This document shows positions 28,426-36,847 of a DNA stretch of 64,000 nucleotides, one piece after another; positions within the stretch are counted from its first letter, which is position 1, and the number at the start of each line of letters is the position of its first letter. Below the pieces are notes generated by a model. That model was not told the origin of the DNA and did not search any database. It saw only the letters and a program-made list of their open reading frames with translations. Position numbers and translations under genes: made by a program. The stretch is from Actinotalea subterranea (GTDB lineage Bacteria > Actinomycetota > Actinomycetes > Actinomycetales > Cellulomonadaceae), in NCBI RefSeq assembly GCF_008364845.1, contig NZ_VTTP01000001.1, positions 86,827 to 150,826 of the forward strand. Reading direction: 5' to 3'.

Positions 28426-28478
28426 ACCGCCGACGCCCGCGCCCGTCCCGCTCCACGACCGACCACCTGGAGGTTCCG

Positions 28479-29867
28479 ATGACCGCTCAGCCGTTGACAG
28501 TCCGCACCAGGCCTGCCGAGGACCCCGGCGCCGACGACGCCGCCCCGCCACGCGTGAGCGTGATCGGCACGGGCTACCTCGGCGCGACCCACGCCGCCGC
28601 GATGGCTGCGCTCGGGTTCGCCGTGGTCGGGTTCGACACCGACGAGGCCAAGCTCAGGGCCCTGAGCCTGGGCAAGGTGCCCTTCTACGAGCCCGGGCTC
28701 GACGAGCTCCTGACCGAGCAGGTCGAGGCGGGTCGCCTGCGGTTCACCTCGGACGTCGCGGAGGCCGCGGCCTCGGCCGACATCCACTTCATCTGCGTCG
28801 GGACCCCGCAGATGAAGACGAGCCACGCGGCCGACCTGCGGTACGTCGAGGCCGCTGTCGTGTCGGTCGTGCGTCACCTGCGTTCGGACGCGCTCGTCGT
28901 CGGCAAGTCGACCGTGCCCGTGGGCACCGCGGAACGGCTGCGCGCGCTCGTCGCCGAGAACGTGCCCCCGGGCATCTCAGCCGAGCTCGTGTGGAACCCG
29001 GAGTTCCTGCGCGAGGGCAAGGCCGTCACGGACACGCTGCACCCCGACCGCATCGTGCTCGGCGGGACGAGCCCGCGCGCGGAGGCGCTCCTGCGCACGC
29101 TGTACGCGCGGCCCATCGCCGAGGGCACGCCGGTCGTCACGTGCGACCTGCCCACGGCCGAGCTCGTCAAGGTCAGCGCGAACGCCTTCCTCGCGACCAA
29201 GATCTCCTTCATCAACGCGATCGCGGGCGTGTGCGAGGCGGCGGGGGCCGACGTCACGGTCCTCGCTGACGCCCTGGGGCACGACCCGAGGATCGGCCGC
29301 CAGTTCCTCGACGCGGGCCTCGGGTTCGGCGGCGGCTGCCTGCCCAAGGACATCCGGGCGCTCATGCACCGCGCCGGGGAGCTCGGTGCGCACCGCGCGG
29401 CCCAGCTCCTCCAGCAGGTCGACGAGATCAACATGGGCCAGCGTGAGCGCGTGGTCGACCTCGCGCTCGAGGCGTGCGGCGGCTCGGTGCTGAACCGGCG
29501 GGTCGGGGTCCTGGGGGCGGCGTTCAAGCCGGACACGGACGACGTGCGGGACTCCCCCGCGCTCAACGTCGCGGCCGCGCTGCACCTGCGCGGTGCGCAG
29601 GTCACGGTGTTCGACCCCAAGGCGTCGGACACCGCCCGCAGCACCTTCCCGACGCTCGGCTACGCGACGTCACCCGAGGAGGCCGTCGAGGGGGCGGACG
29701 TCGTGCTCGTCCTGACGGAGTGGGCCGCCTTCGTCGAGAGCGACCCGGCGCGGCTCGCCGCGCTCACGCACCGCGCCCGCGTGATCGACGCGCGGGGAAA
29801 GCTCGACGCCGGGCGGTGGCGCGCGGCGGGTTGGGAGTTCAGGGGGTTGGGGCGGCCGGCCGCGTGA
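28479..29867 (+). CDS. UDP-glucose 6-dehydrogenase
   Basis: Oxidises UDP-glucose to UDP-glucuronate with NAD. The Rossmann motif GTGYLG is at residues 30-35, the catalytic Cys287 lies in GFGGGCLPKD, and the C-terminal UDP-binding domain has GAAFKPDTDDVRDSP. It is 462 residues from the ATG at 28479, which follows CTGGAGG. A GTG at 28422 overlapping the GH26 stop (GTGA) would add a 19-residue basic extension. Third gene of the exopolysaccharide operon and the likely sugar-nucleotide supplier for the GT2 synthase. Confidence 0.93.
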   Translation: MTAQPLTVRTRPAEDPGADDAAPPRVSVIGTGYLGATHAAAMAALGFAVVGFDTDEAKLRALSLGKVPFYEPGLDELLTEQVEAGRLRFTSDVAEAAASADIHFICVGTPQMKTSHAADLRYVEAAVVSVVRHLRSDALVVGKSTVPVGTAERLRALVAENVPPGISAELVWNPEFLREGKAVTDTLHPDRIVLGGTSPRAEALLRTLYARPIAEGTPVVTCDLPTAELVKVSANAFLATKISFINAIAGVCEAAGADVTVLADALGHDPRIGRQFLDAGLGFGGGCLPKDIRALMHRAGELGAHRAAQLLQQVDEINMGQRERVVDLALEACGGSVLNRRVGVLGAAFKPDTDDVRDSPALNVAAALHLRGAQVTVFDPKASDTARSTFPTLGYATSPEEAVEGADVVLVLTEWAAFVESDPARLAALTHRARVIDARGKLDAGRWRAAGWEFRGLGRPAA

Positions 29868-29985
29868 AGCCCGGGGGCAGAGCCGCGTGAGGCCCGGCGT
29901 GACCCCTGCGTGAGACGGGCTGGGACGCGGGCGAGGCGGGGGCACACGGCAGGCGCGGGGACGAGGGGCGACGCACGGGTGCGAC

Positions 29986-30014
29986 TTGACAGTCGTCCCA
30001 TGACAGCGCATCTT
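29986..30014 (+). promoter_or_regulatory. Promoter of the ATPase-YhgE-TetR operon
   Basis: Perfect -35 TTGACA (29986-29991), 17-nt spacer, -10 CATCTT (30009-30014). The operator begins 2 nt downstream, over the expected transcription start. Confidence 0.7.
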
Positions 30015-30015
30015 T

Positions 30016-30033
30016 GTACTGACCGGTCAGTAC
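30016..30033. promoter_or_regulatory. 18-bp perfect palindromic operator
   Basis: GTACTGACCGGTCAGTAC is a perfect palindrome immediately after the -10 box and 17 nt before the ATPase ATG. This is an ideal repressor position. The TetR protein encoded as third gene of the same operon is the obvious candidate, giving autorepression. Confidence 0.8.
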
Positions 30034-30049
30034 TAGAGAACCGAGCCCC

Positions 30050-30823
30050 ATGTCCGCCGTCGCTCCCGCCCCCACCCGCACCGAGGCACCTCTCGCATCC
30101 CCCGGCAGCCCGCCCTCGGCGCGCCTCCCGCTCGCCGTCGAGGCACGCGCCCTGACGCTGCGCACACGCCGCGGCCTGGTCTACGGGCCTGTGGACCTCG
30201 AGATCGCCGAGGGCGCGCTCGCCGTCATCCAGGGCCCGCAGGGCGGCGGCCGCTCGAGCCTGCTGCTCACGCTCGTCGGCCGGATGGTCGCCGATGCGCC
30301 CTCGCGCCTCACCGTCCTCGGCGAGGCCCTCCCCGCGCGGCGCACGGCGGTGCAGCGGCGAGCAGCCATCGCCGGGTTCGCGGGCATCGACGACCTCGAC
30401 GAGGGCGTGACGGTGCAGGAGGTCGTGCGCGAGCGCCTCGCCTGGCTCGCACCGTGGTACCGGCGTACCCCGAGCGTCGGTCAGCGGACGTTCACCGCGC
30501 TCGCCGCACCCGTCTTCGGCGACCGGCCGATCCCGCGGGTGGACACCCTGATCTGGGATCTCGACGAGGTCGACGCGATGCTCCTGCGGATCCTGCTCGC
30601 GATGCTCCAGGAGCCGGAGCTGCTCGCCGTCGACGACGTCGACCAGGTGCACGACTCCGCGCGTCGGCAGATCGTCTGGGACCGCCTCGCCGCGATCGCC
30701 GCGACCGGCACGACCGTCGTCGCGTCCGTCGCCTCCCTCGACGAGGTCAGCCGCATGTCCTGGCCGCTCGCCCCTGCACAGATCAACCTCGCCACCGGGC
30801 CGCACGCGGTCCCGGCCGCCTGA
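30050..30823 (+). CDS. Degenerate ABC-type ATPase paired with YhgE/Pip protein
   Basis: 257 residues with an ABC-ATPase-like layout but altered motifs. The Walker A region reads GPQGGGRSS (residues 62-70), with Arg68 in place of the invariant Lys. No LSGGQ signature is present; the expected place has DLDEVDAMLLRILLAM. The Walker B-like LLAVDDVDQV lacks the catalytic Glu at the usual site. It may bind nucleotide without hydrolysis or act as a regulatory partner of the downstream membrane protein. It is first gene of the TetR-controlled operon. Function is not established. Confidence 0.65.
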   Translation: MSAVAPAPTRTEAPLASPGSPPSARLPLAVEARALTLRTRRGLVYGPVDLEIAEGALAVIQGPQGGGRSSLLLTLVGRMVADAPSRLTVLGEALPARRTAVQRRAAIAGFAGIDDLDEGVTVQEVVRERLAWLAPWYRRTPSVGQRTFTALAAPVFGDRPIPRVDTLIWDLDEVDAMLLRILLAMLQEPELLAVDDVDQVHDSARRQIVWDRLAAIAATGTTVVASVASLDEVSRMSWPLAPAQINLATGPHAVPAA

Positions 30824-30839
30824 ACCCCGGGAACCCCTG

Positions 30840-32987
30840 ATGCTCTCCCTGACCTCCACCGGCACCGAGCTGCGCCGGTTCAGCCGCGGCCTGCTCCCCC
30901 GCCTCGCCGTCGGCGCGATGATCCTCGTCCCCCTGCTCTACGGAGCGCTGTACCTCTGGGCCTTCTGGGACCCCACCGGCAACCTCGACAAGCTGCCCGT
31001 CGCCCTGGTGAACGCGGACACCGGCGCCACGGTGGACGACGAGCCCCTGACCGCCGGGCAGGACGTCACCGACCGGCTCGTCGACTCGGGAGACCTCGAC
31101 TGGCGGGTCACCGACGCGGCCGACGCCGAGCAGGGCGTCCGGGACGGGACCTACTACTTCGCGGTCACCATCCCCGCGGACTTCTCGAGCGACATCAGCT
31201 CCGCCGGTGGGGACGACCCCACGCCCGCCCGGCTCGACGTCACGTACAACGACGCCAACTCGTTCCTCGCCACGACCCTCGGGCGCTCGGCGATGGCCCA
31301 GGTCCAGGCAGCGGTGTCCACGAGCATCGGCGAGCAGGCCGTCGACACCGTCCTCGTCGGGCTCGGCTCGGCACGCGACGGGTTCGCCCAGGCGTCCGAC
31401 GGCGCCCTGACCCTGCGGACCGCGAGCGGCGACCTGTCCGCGGGCACGCACCAGGTGGCCGACGGGGCCGGGACGGCAGCGAGCGGGGCCGCGCAGGTCG
31501 CCGACGGCTCGGCCCAGCTCGCCACCGGGAGCAGCCGGCTCGCCACCGGTGCCCAGCAGCTCTCCGCCGGCGCAAGCACGCTCTCGACCGGCGCTGCCTC
31601 CGCCGCCACGGGCGCCACGCAGGTGTCGGCGGGCGCGACGCAGCTGGCCGACGGCGCCCACACCGCCGCGACCTCGTCCCAGCAGCTCGCCGCCGGAGCC
31701 GCCCAGGTCAGCGCGGGCGTCGACCAGACCGTCACCACCGTGACCGGCCTCGCCGGGAAGCTCCCGACCCTGCAGACCGCGATGACGACGGCGGCCCACC
31801 AGCTCGCCACGATCGCGCAGGGCGGCACGGTGACCCCGGCGGACGCCGGCGCGACGGCGTCCGCGATCGGCCAGGCGGCCGCCGGGCTGCCGTCGACCCC
31901 GGAGGCGCTGAGCACGATGAACGTCCAGCTCACGGCCCTCCAGCAGGGCGCTCGCGACCTCAGCGCCGGAGCGGGTGCGCTCAGCACGGGCCTCGGCACG
32001 CTCGACACGAAGAGCCACGAGCTCGCCACGGGCGCCGCGACCCTGTCCGACGGCGTCGGTCAGCTCTCGACCGGGGCCACGAGCCTCGACACCGGTGCAC
32101 GCACGCTCGCGACGGGCGCCGCCGAGGCGTCGACGGGAGCGCAGGCCCTCGCCGACGGCGCCGCCGACCTGGCGACCGGCACGACGACCCTCGCCGACGG
32201 GGCGTCCCAGGTCGCGACCGGGAGCGACCAGCTCACCGAGGGCACGCAGCAGCTCGCGGACGGCCTCGCCGAGGGCACCGCCCAGATCCCTGACGACTCG
32301 ACCGAGCTGCGCACGCAGCGTGCCGAGGTGATCAGCGCACCGGTCGACCTCAGCACGAGCGCCGTGGCCGAGGCCGAGCACTTCGGCGAGGGGTTCGCGC
32401 CCTTCTTCATCCCGCTCGCGCTGTTCGTCGGCTCGCTCATCACGTGGCTCCTGCTGCGGCCGATGCCCACGCGCGCCCTCGCCACCCCGGTGCACGGCCT
32501 GCGCGTGACGCTCGCGGGGCTCCTGCCCGCACTGGCGATCGGCGTCGGCCAGGTCGTCGTGATGCTCGCCGTGATCCACCTCGGGGTCGGCCTGGAGATG
32601 ACGTCGGCGGCCGGGACCGTCGCGTTCACGCTCCTCGTGGTCGCGGCGTTCATGGCGCTCCAGCAGATGCTGCTCGCCCTCCTGGGCCCGGCCGCGGGCA
32701 AGATCGCGATCCTCGCGCTCCTGATGCTCCAGCTCGCGTCGTCGGGCGGCACGTACCCGGTCGAGACGACGCCCCTGTTCTTCCGGGTCGTGAACCCGAT
32801 GCTGCCGATGTCCTACGCCGTCACCGGGCTGCGGCAGCTCATCACCGGGGGCGCCGACGGGCGGCTGTGGCTCTCGGTCGCCGTCCTGGCCGCCGTCCTC
32901 GTCGGGTCGCTCGCCGTGACGACGTGGCGCGCCGGGCGGCTGCGGACGTGGACCATGGCACGCCTGCACCCGGCCCTGTCCATCTGA
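30840..32987 (+). CDS. YhgE/Pip family membrane protein with heptad repeats
   Basis: 715 residues. An N-terminal helix (about 20-42) precedes a conserved extracytoplasmic YhgE/Pip N-domain (PVALVNADTGATV). A long region (about 190-500) is built of roughly seven-residue units of the type GAxxLSxG. Five or six C-terminal membrane helices follow, resembling an ABC-2 permease. The architecture matches YhgE/Pip proteins and MmpL/ABC-2-linked exporters. It probably works with the upstream ATPase-like protein; the substrate is unknown. It is 16 nt downstream of that gene with a poor Shine-Dalgarno, so coupling is likely. Confidence 0.85.
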   Translation: MLSLTSTGTELRRFSRGLLPRLAVGAMILVPLLYGALYLWAFWDPTGNLDKLPVALVNADTGATVDDEPLTAGQDVTDRLVDSGDLDWRVTDAADAEQGVRDGTYYFAVTIPADFSSDISSAGGDDPTPARLDVTYNDANSFLATTLGRSAMAQVQAAVSTSIGEQAVDTVLVGLGSARDGFAQASDGALTLRTASGDLSAGTHQVADGAGTAASGAAQVADGSAQLATGSSRLATGAQQLSAGASTLSTGAASAATGATQVSAGATQLADGAHTAATSSQQLAAGAAQVSAGVDQTVTTVTGLAGKLPTLQTAMTTAAHQLATIAQGGTVTPADAGATASAIGQAAAGLPSTPEALSTMNVQLTALQQGARDLSAGAGALSTGLGTLDTKSHELATGAATLSDGVGQLSTGATSLDTGARTLATGAAEASTGAQALADGAADLATGTTTLADGASQVATGSDQLTEGTQQLADGLAEGTAQIPDDSTELRTQRAEVISAPVDLSTSAVAEAEHFGEGFAPFFIPLALFVGSLITWLLLRPMPTRALATPVHGLRVTLAGLLPALAIGVGQVVVMLAVIHLGVGLEMTSAAGTVAFTLLVVAAFMALQQMLLALLGPAAGKIAILALLMLQLASSGGTYPVETTPLFFRVVNPMLPMSYAVTGLRQLITGGADGRLWLSVAVLAAVLVGSLAVTTWRAGRLRTWTMARLHPALSI

Positions 32988-33044
32988 GCCCGTGGCCCCC
33001 CACCAGGATCCACGGGATCCCCCGGATCTGAGACAGTGACCCTC

Positions 33045-33671
33045 ATGACCGCGAGCGCGCCCGGGCTGCCCCCCGCCGGCGAGGACCGCCGCCCCTCCCG
33101 GCCAGGTGCGGGCGCCCCGGCCCGCGACACGCGTGCGGCGATCATCGACGCGGCCGTCACGCTCATCGCGAACCGCGGCTTCTCGGCGACGTCCGTCGAC
33201 GAGATCGCCGCGGAGGCCCGCGTGGCCAAGGGCAGCGTGTTCTACAACTTCGGGTCCAAGGCCGCGCTGTTCGAGGCGGTCATCGTCGAGGGCGTGCAAC
33301 GCCTGACGGTCGCGCTGCGGACCGCCCGGGAGGGCCGTGAGGGGCGCGAGGCGATGTCCGCGCTCGTCTCGGAGCTCCTGGTGCAGATCCAGGCGCACCC
33401 CGACTTCGCGAAGGTCATCGTCGCCGAGGTGTTCCGCACCGGCCGGGACTGGCAGGAGCCCATCCGGCAGGTCCGCAACGAGTCGTTCACCGTGCTCGCC
33501 GAGGTGGTCGCGGCGAGCTGGCCCGGGCGGGACCCGTCGCTGACCGCCGCGACCGTCTTCGGCGGGACGCTCGTGGCGGGGCTCGAGTGGCTGGCGTTCC
33601 AGCCGCACCGGACCGCCGACGACGTCCGTGAGGCGGTGCTGTCGACGTTCCTCGACGGGCTCCCGGCGTAG
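33045..33671 (+). CDS. TetR family transcriptional repressor
   Basis: 208 residues with a typical TetR helix-turn-helix: IDAAVTLIANRGFSATSVDE followed by VAKGSVFYNFGSKAALFEAV. The ligand domain is not assignable. Third gene after the YhgE protein, so it should autoregulate through the palindrome at 30016-30033. The ATG at 33045 is chosen; a GTG three codons upstream (33036) is possible. A strong terminator follows. Confidence 0.9.
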   Translation: MTASAPGLPPAGEDRRPSRPGAGAPARDTRAAIIDAAVTLIANRGFSATSVDEIAAEARVAKGSVFYNFGSKAALFEAVIVEGVQRLTVALRTAREGREGREAMSALVSELLVQIQAHPDFAKVIVAEVFRTGRDWQEPIRQVRNESFTVLAEVVAASWPGRDPSLTAATVFGGTLVAGLEWLAFQPHRTADDVREAVLSTFLDGLPA

Positions 33672-33678
33672 CGACGAC

Positions 33679-33719
33679 CGGACGGTCGGGGCAGGCTTGG
33701 CGGCCACCCCGACCGTCCG
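33679..33719 (+). terminator. Terminator after tetR
   Basis: Perfect 13-bp stem CGGACGGTCGGGG / CCCCGACCGTCCG with a 15-nt loop, starting 8 nt past the tetR stop. Confidence 0.85.
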
Positions 33720-33745
33720 ACGTGAGATCGCTGCCGCGGACCCGT

Positions 33746-33751
33746 TACCCT
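33746..33751 (+). promoter_or_regulatory. Candidate -10 box of tRNA-Gly
   Basis: TACCCT, 62 nt upstream of tRNA-Gly, in the loop of a dyad GCGGACCC / GGGTCCGC (33736-33759). Same hexamer as ahead of tRNA-Pro. Confidence 0.4.
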
Positions 33752-33813
33752 GGGTCCGCCGTCCCGTCCTGGACCGCCCTGACCTGCTCAGGGAGAGCCT
33801 GCGGCGGGACCGC

Positions 33814-33884
33814 GCGGGTGTAGCTCAATGGTAGAGCCCCAGTCTTCCAAACTGGCTACGCGAGTTCGATTCTCGTCACCCGCT
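33814..33884 (+). tRNA. tRNA-Gly (UCC)
   Basis: 71-nt cloverleaf: acceptor GCGGGTG / CACCCGC, D-arm GCTC/GAGC, anticodon stem CCAGT / ACTGG with loop CTTCCAA (anticodon TCC), T-loop TTCGATT, discriminator T. CCA is not encoded. Confidence 0.96.
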
Positions 33885-33949
33885 CCCCTGCCGAACCGCG
33901 CGTGTACCCGAAGGTTCATCCGGTCGCCCGCGGCCCCCGCTCCGGCCCG

Positions 33950-35845
33950 CTACCCGGCGACAGCGGCCCTCGTCCGCCAGGCGCTGCCCACGGTCGCCAC
34001 GAAGGCGATGCCGACCACCGTCAGGGCGAGCACCCCCGCCGCGGGCCAGGCCACCGCCAGGGAGATCCCGCTGCCCAGGCCGTACCCGACCCCGACGAGC
34101 GCGGGGAGCGCGGCGGCCACGCCCACGACGAGCGCCGCGACGGCGACGAACGCCGACTCGACCGTGACCATCGTCCGCACCTGCGCCTGCGTCGCCCCCG
34201 TGCGCCGCAGCAGGGCGAACTCGCTCCGCCGGGCGCCCGTGAGCATCACGAGCGTGTTGGCCGCCGCGATCGCGACGAAGAGCACGAGCAGGAGCACCAG
34301 CACGTTCGACAGCTCCTGGGACGACGCCGAGGACGCCGCGTCCCGGGCGTACCCCGCGGCGTCGGTGGACTCGAGGCCCAGAGCCGCGAGCGCAGAGGCG
34401 GCCGCCGCGGCGTCACCGTCCGCCAGACCGACGAGCAGGGTGTCCGCACGCGCTGCCCGGACGTCGGCGGGCAGGCCCCGCGCGTCCACGAGGTAGTCCC
34501 CGAAGCCGAGGCCGCGCTCGTACACCGCGACGATCTCGGCACTGGTCTGCGCGCCGCCGTCGAAGCGCAGGTCCACGGTGGAGCCCACGCCCTTGCCGGT
34601 GCCGAAGACCGCCACGGAGCTCACGGCGATCGTGCCCGGCGCGGCGAGGTCGTCGAGCGAGCCGTCGACCACACCGGGGTCGAGCAGCCGGGCCGCGTCG
34701 GCGCCGAGGACGCGCAGGCCCGTGGCCTCCCAGGCGAGGCCGTCGAGCAGCGGCATCTCCTCGTCCTGGTCGTCGACCTTGACCTCCGCGGCCGCCGTCG
34801 AGAGCGGGACCACGACGCCGACACCCGCCGTCGCCGCGACGGCCGCCTCCTCCGCGGGTGTCACGCCGTCGGGCGACGTGACCACGAGGTCGGCGCGGAT
34901 GCCGTCGCTCAGCTCGCCGACAGCCGCCCGGGTGAGGGCCACCGTCATCCCGGTCTGCACCACACCGAGCGTGAGGAAGAGCGCGAGCGGCGTGATGGCC
35001 GCCGTGAGCCGGCGCGAGAAGCCCCGCGCGTTCACGAGGGCGAGCATCGTCGCGCCGCTGCTCGCCGTGCGCGTCGCGGCCACCGAGCGCCGGGCCGCCC
35101 AGGCGACGACGACGGGTCCCGCGAGCGCCGCGGCCGTGATGAGCAGGAAGGCCGAGACCGCGCCCACGGCGCTGCCGAGCGCCCCAGGCAGGACGAACGG
35201 CGTGCCCGCGACGAGGAGGCCCGCGACGAGGAGGCCCACCGCGCTCGCGCGCCGGACGGGGCCGATGCCGGCAGGCTCAACGGCGCTGCGCCGCACGGCA
35301 GCCGTCGGGCTCATCCTCGCCACCGAGCGCGCCGAGACCCGGGCGGCGAGCAGGCCCGTCGGGACGAGCAGCAGGAGCGTGCCGAGCACCGGCCACGGCG
35401 AGAGCGTCAGGACGTGCCCGGGCGGCACGATGCCGCTGCGCTCGAGCAGCGGGGTCATCAGCCCTGCAGCGAGGAGCCCGGGCACGACCCCGAACGGTGC
35501 CGCGATCGCGAACACCGCCAGGACCTCGGCCGTGACCATCGCGCGCACCTGCGGGGCGGTGGCTCCCACGGCACGCAGCAGGGCGAACTGGGCGTGGCGT
35601 GGGCGCAGCGCCGCGGAGAACGTCGACGCGACCACGAGCACGACGACGAGGACGGTCGTCCCGGCGAAGGAGGAGGCCGCCGTGGTGAGCAGCGTCAAGG
35701 GCTTGCCCGACGCGTCCCCGCGCGCTCCGGACTCGAGCCAGACGCCGGTGGCGGTCAGGAGCGCCGAGGCGAGCGCGACGATCACGAGGCTCCCGGCGAA
35801 CGAGGCGCGGTAAGTGCGCAGGGCGGACCTGGCGAACGACCACAT
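33950..35845 (-). CDS. ABC transporter permease with two FtsX domains
   Basis: 631 residues. After the N-terminal helix come an FtsX block (about 50-150, with RHAQFALLRAVGATAPQVRAM), a central pair of helices near 220-300 and an extracytoplasmic domain. The C-terminal FtsX block contains RRSEFALLRRTGATQAQVRTM. It is shorter than the 858-residue permease at 5841-8417 and not closely similar. The ATG at 35845 lies 4 nt after the ATPase stop. Context (ATPase, CPBP protease, two-component system) resembles antimicrobial-peptide detoxification modules; this role is inference. Confidence 0.85.
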   Translation of the reverse strand: MWSFARSALRTYRASFAGSLVIVALASALLTATGVWLESGARGDASGKPLTLLTTAASSFAGTTVLVVVLVVASTFSAALRPRHAQFALLRAVGATAPQVRAMVTAEVLAVFAIAAPFGVVPGLLAAGLMTPLLERSGIVPPGHVLTLSPWPVLGTLLLLVPTGLLAARVSARSVARMSPTAAVRRSAVEPAGIGPVRRASAVGLLVAGLLVAGTPFVLPGALGSAVGAVSAFLLITAAALAGPVVVAWAARRSVAATRTASSGATMLALVNARGFSRRLTAAITPLALFLTLGVVQTGMTVALTRAAVGELSDGIRADLVVTSPDGVTPAEEAAVAATAGVGVVVPLSTAAAEVKVDDQDEEMPLLDGLAWEATGLRVLGADAARLLDPGVVDGSLDDLAAPGTIAVSSVAVFGTGKGVGSTVDLRFDGGAQTSAEIVAVYERGLGFGDYLVDARGLPADVRAARADTLLVGLADGDAAAAASALAALGLESTDAAGYARDAASSASSQELSNVLVLLLVLFVAIAAANTLVMLTGARRSEFALLRRTGATQAQVRTMVTVESAFVAVAALVVGVAAALPALVGVGYGLGSGISLAVAWPAAGVLALTVVGIAFVATVGSAWRTRAAVAG

Positions 35846-35849
35846 GGCC

Positions 35850-36596
35850 CTAGCTCCCGAGCTCGACGAGGCGGGCGGCGATCTGCGCGGTCGTGGGCGC
35901 GACCATCTCACCCGCGAGGCGTCCGTCCGCGAGGAAGAGGACCCGGTCCGCGGCGGCGGCGACGTGCGGGTCGTGCGTCACGACGACGAGCGTCTGACCC
36001 AGGCTCTTCGCGGTGGTCCGCAGCACGTCGAGCACCTGGTCGCCCGTGCGGCGGTCGAGCGCCCCGGTCGGCTCGTCCGCGAAGACCACGGTCGGGCGGG
36101 CGACGAGCGCGCGGGCGATCGCGACGCGCTGCGCCTGGCCGCCGGACAGCTCGCTCGGGAGCCGCTGCTCGAGCCCCGTCAGGCCGACGGCGGCGACGAG
36201 CGCGTCCTGCCACACCGGGTCCGGTCGGCGCGCGTCGAGCAGCAGGGGCAGCCCGATGTTCTCCGCGACGGTGAGGTGTCCGACGAGGTTGTAGGCCTGG
36301 AACACGAACCCGACGTGCCTCCTGCGGAACCGCGTGACGTCGTCGGGCGCGAGCGCGGTCAGGTCCGTGCCGCCGAGGACCACGCGCCCGCTGGTCGGCG
36401 TGTCGAGACCCGAGGCGCAGTTGAGGAACGTCGACTTGCCCGAGCCGGACGGACCCATGACGGCCGTGAAGGAGCCCGGCGGGATGTCGAGCGAGACGCC
36501 CGCCAGGGCGGTCACGACCTCGGGCCCGTTGGGGTAGGTCTTGTAGAGCTGGGCGAGGTGGACGGCCGTGTCGACGGCCGTGGTGGTGGGTGACAT
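35850..36596 (-). CDS. ABC transporter ATP-binding protein (FtsX-type partner)
   Basis: 248 residues with Walker [11 protein letters not shown]-loop VGFVFQAYNLVGH, signature LSGGQAQR, Walker B VVFADEPTGALDR and switch VVTHDPH. It belongs to the MacB/LolD/BceA group. AAGGAA precedes the ATG by 6 nt. It is transcribed away from the CPBP protease gene from a shared intergenic region. Confidence 0.92.
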   Translation of the reverse strand: MSPTTTAVDTAVHLAQLYKTYPNGPEVVTALAGVSLDIPPGSFTAVMGPSGSGKSTFLNCASGLDTPTSGRVVLGGTDLTALAPDDVTRFRRRHVGFVFQAYNLVGHLTVAENIGLPLLLDARRPDPVWQDALVAAVGLTGLEQRLPSELSGGQAQRVAIARALVARPTVVFADEPTGALDRRTGDQVLDVLRTTAKSLGQTLVVVTHDPHVAAAADRVLFLADGRLAGEMVAPTTAQIAARLVELGS

Positions 36597-36631
36597 GGGG
36601 GTTCCTTCGTCGAGGTGATGTCGTCCGTGCT

Positions 36632-36802
36632 CGACGCTAGGAAGGGCGGGGCAGGCGCTCCAGCCGCCTTCGGAGCAAGGCGCGAGGTTGCGCCTTTGGG
36701 TGCAGGTGCAGCCTCGCGGCGGACCCCCTGCACCTTTCGACGGGTCCCGCCGGCTTCGATCCTTCGGGGCTCGATGCCCCAGGTGTCGCGTTCCTAGCGT
36801 CG
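36632..36802. promoter_or_regulatory. Structured divergent promoter region
   Basis: The same 12-mer, TTCCTAGCGTCG, occurs at 36791-36802 on the plus strand and at 36632-36643 on the minus strand. Each contains the -10-like TAGCGT facing outward. Between them are AAGGCGC-GAGGTT-GCGCCTT (36677-36696), GGTGCAGG (36699-36706) / CCTGCACC (36727-36734) and GGACCC (36721-36726) / GGGTCC (36742-36747). No good -35 elements are seen, which fits activator-dependent promoters, possibly bound by the nearby response regulator. Confidence 0.6.
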
Positions 36803-36847
36803 TCGTGTGGCTCGTTCCGCCACCCGGACACGACGAGAGGACCCCTC

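Noticed and set aside
30783-33707. 974-codon minus-strand frame over the YhgE-TetR operon
   Set aside because: Antisense shadow created by the GC-rich heptad repeats; no recognisable domain and no start signals.
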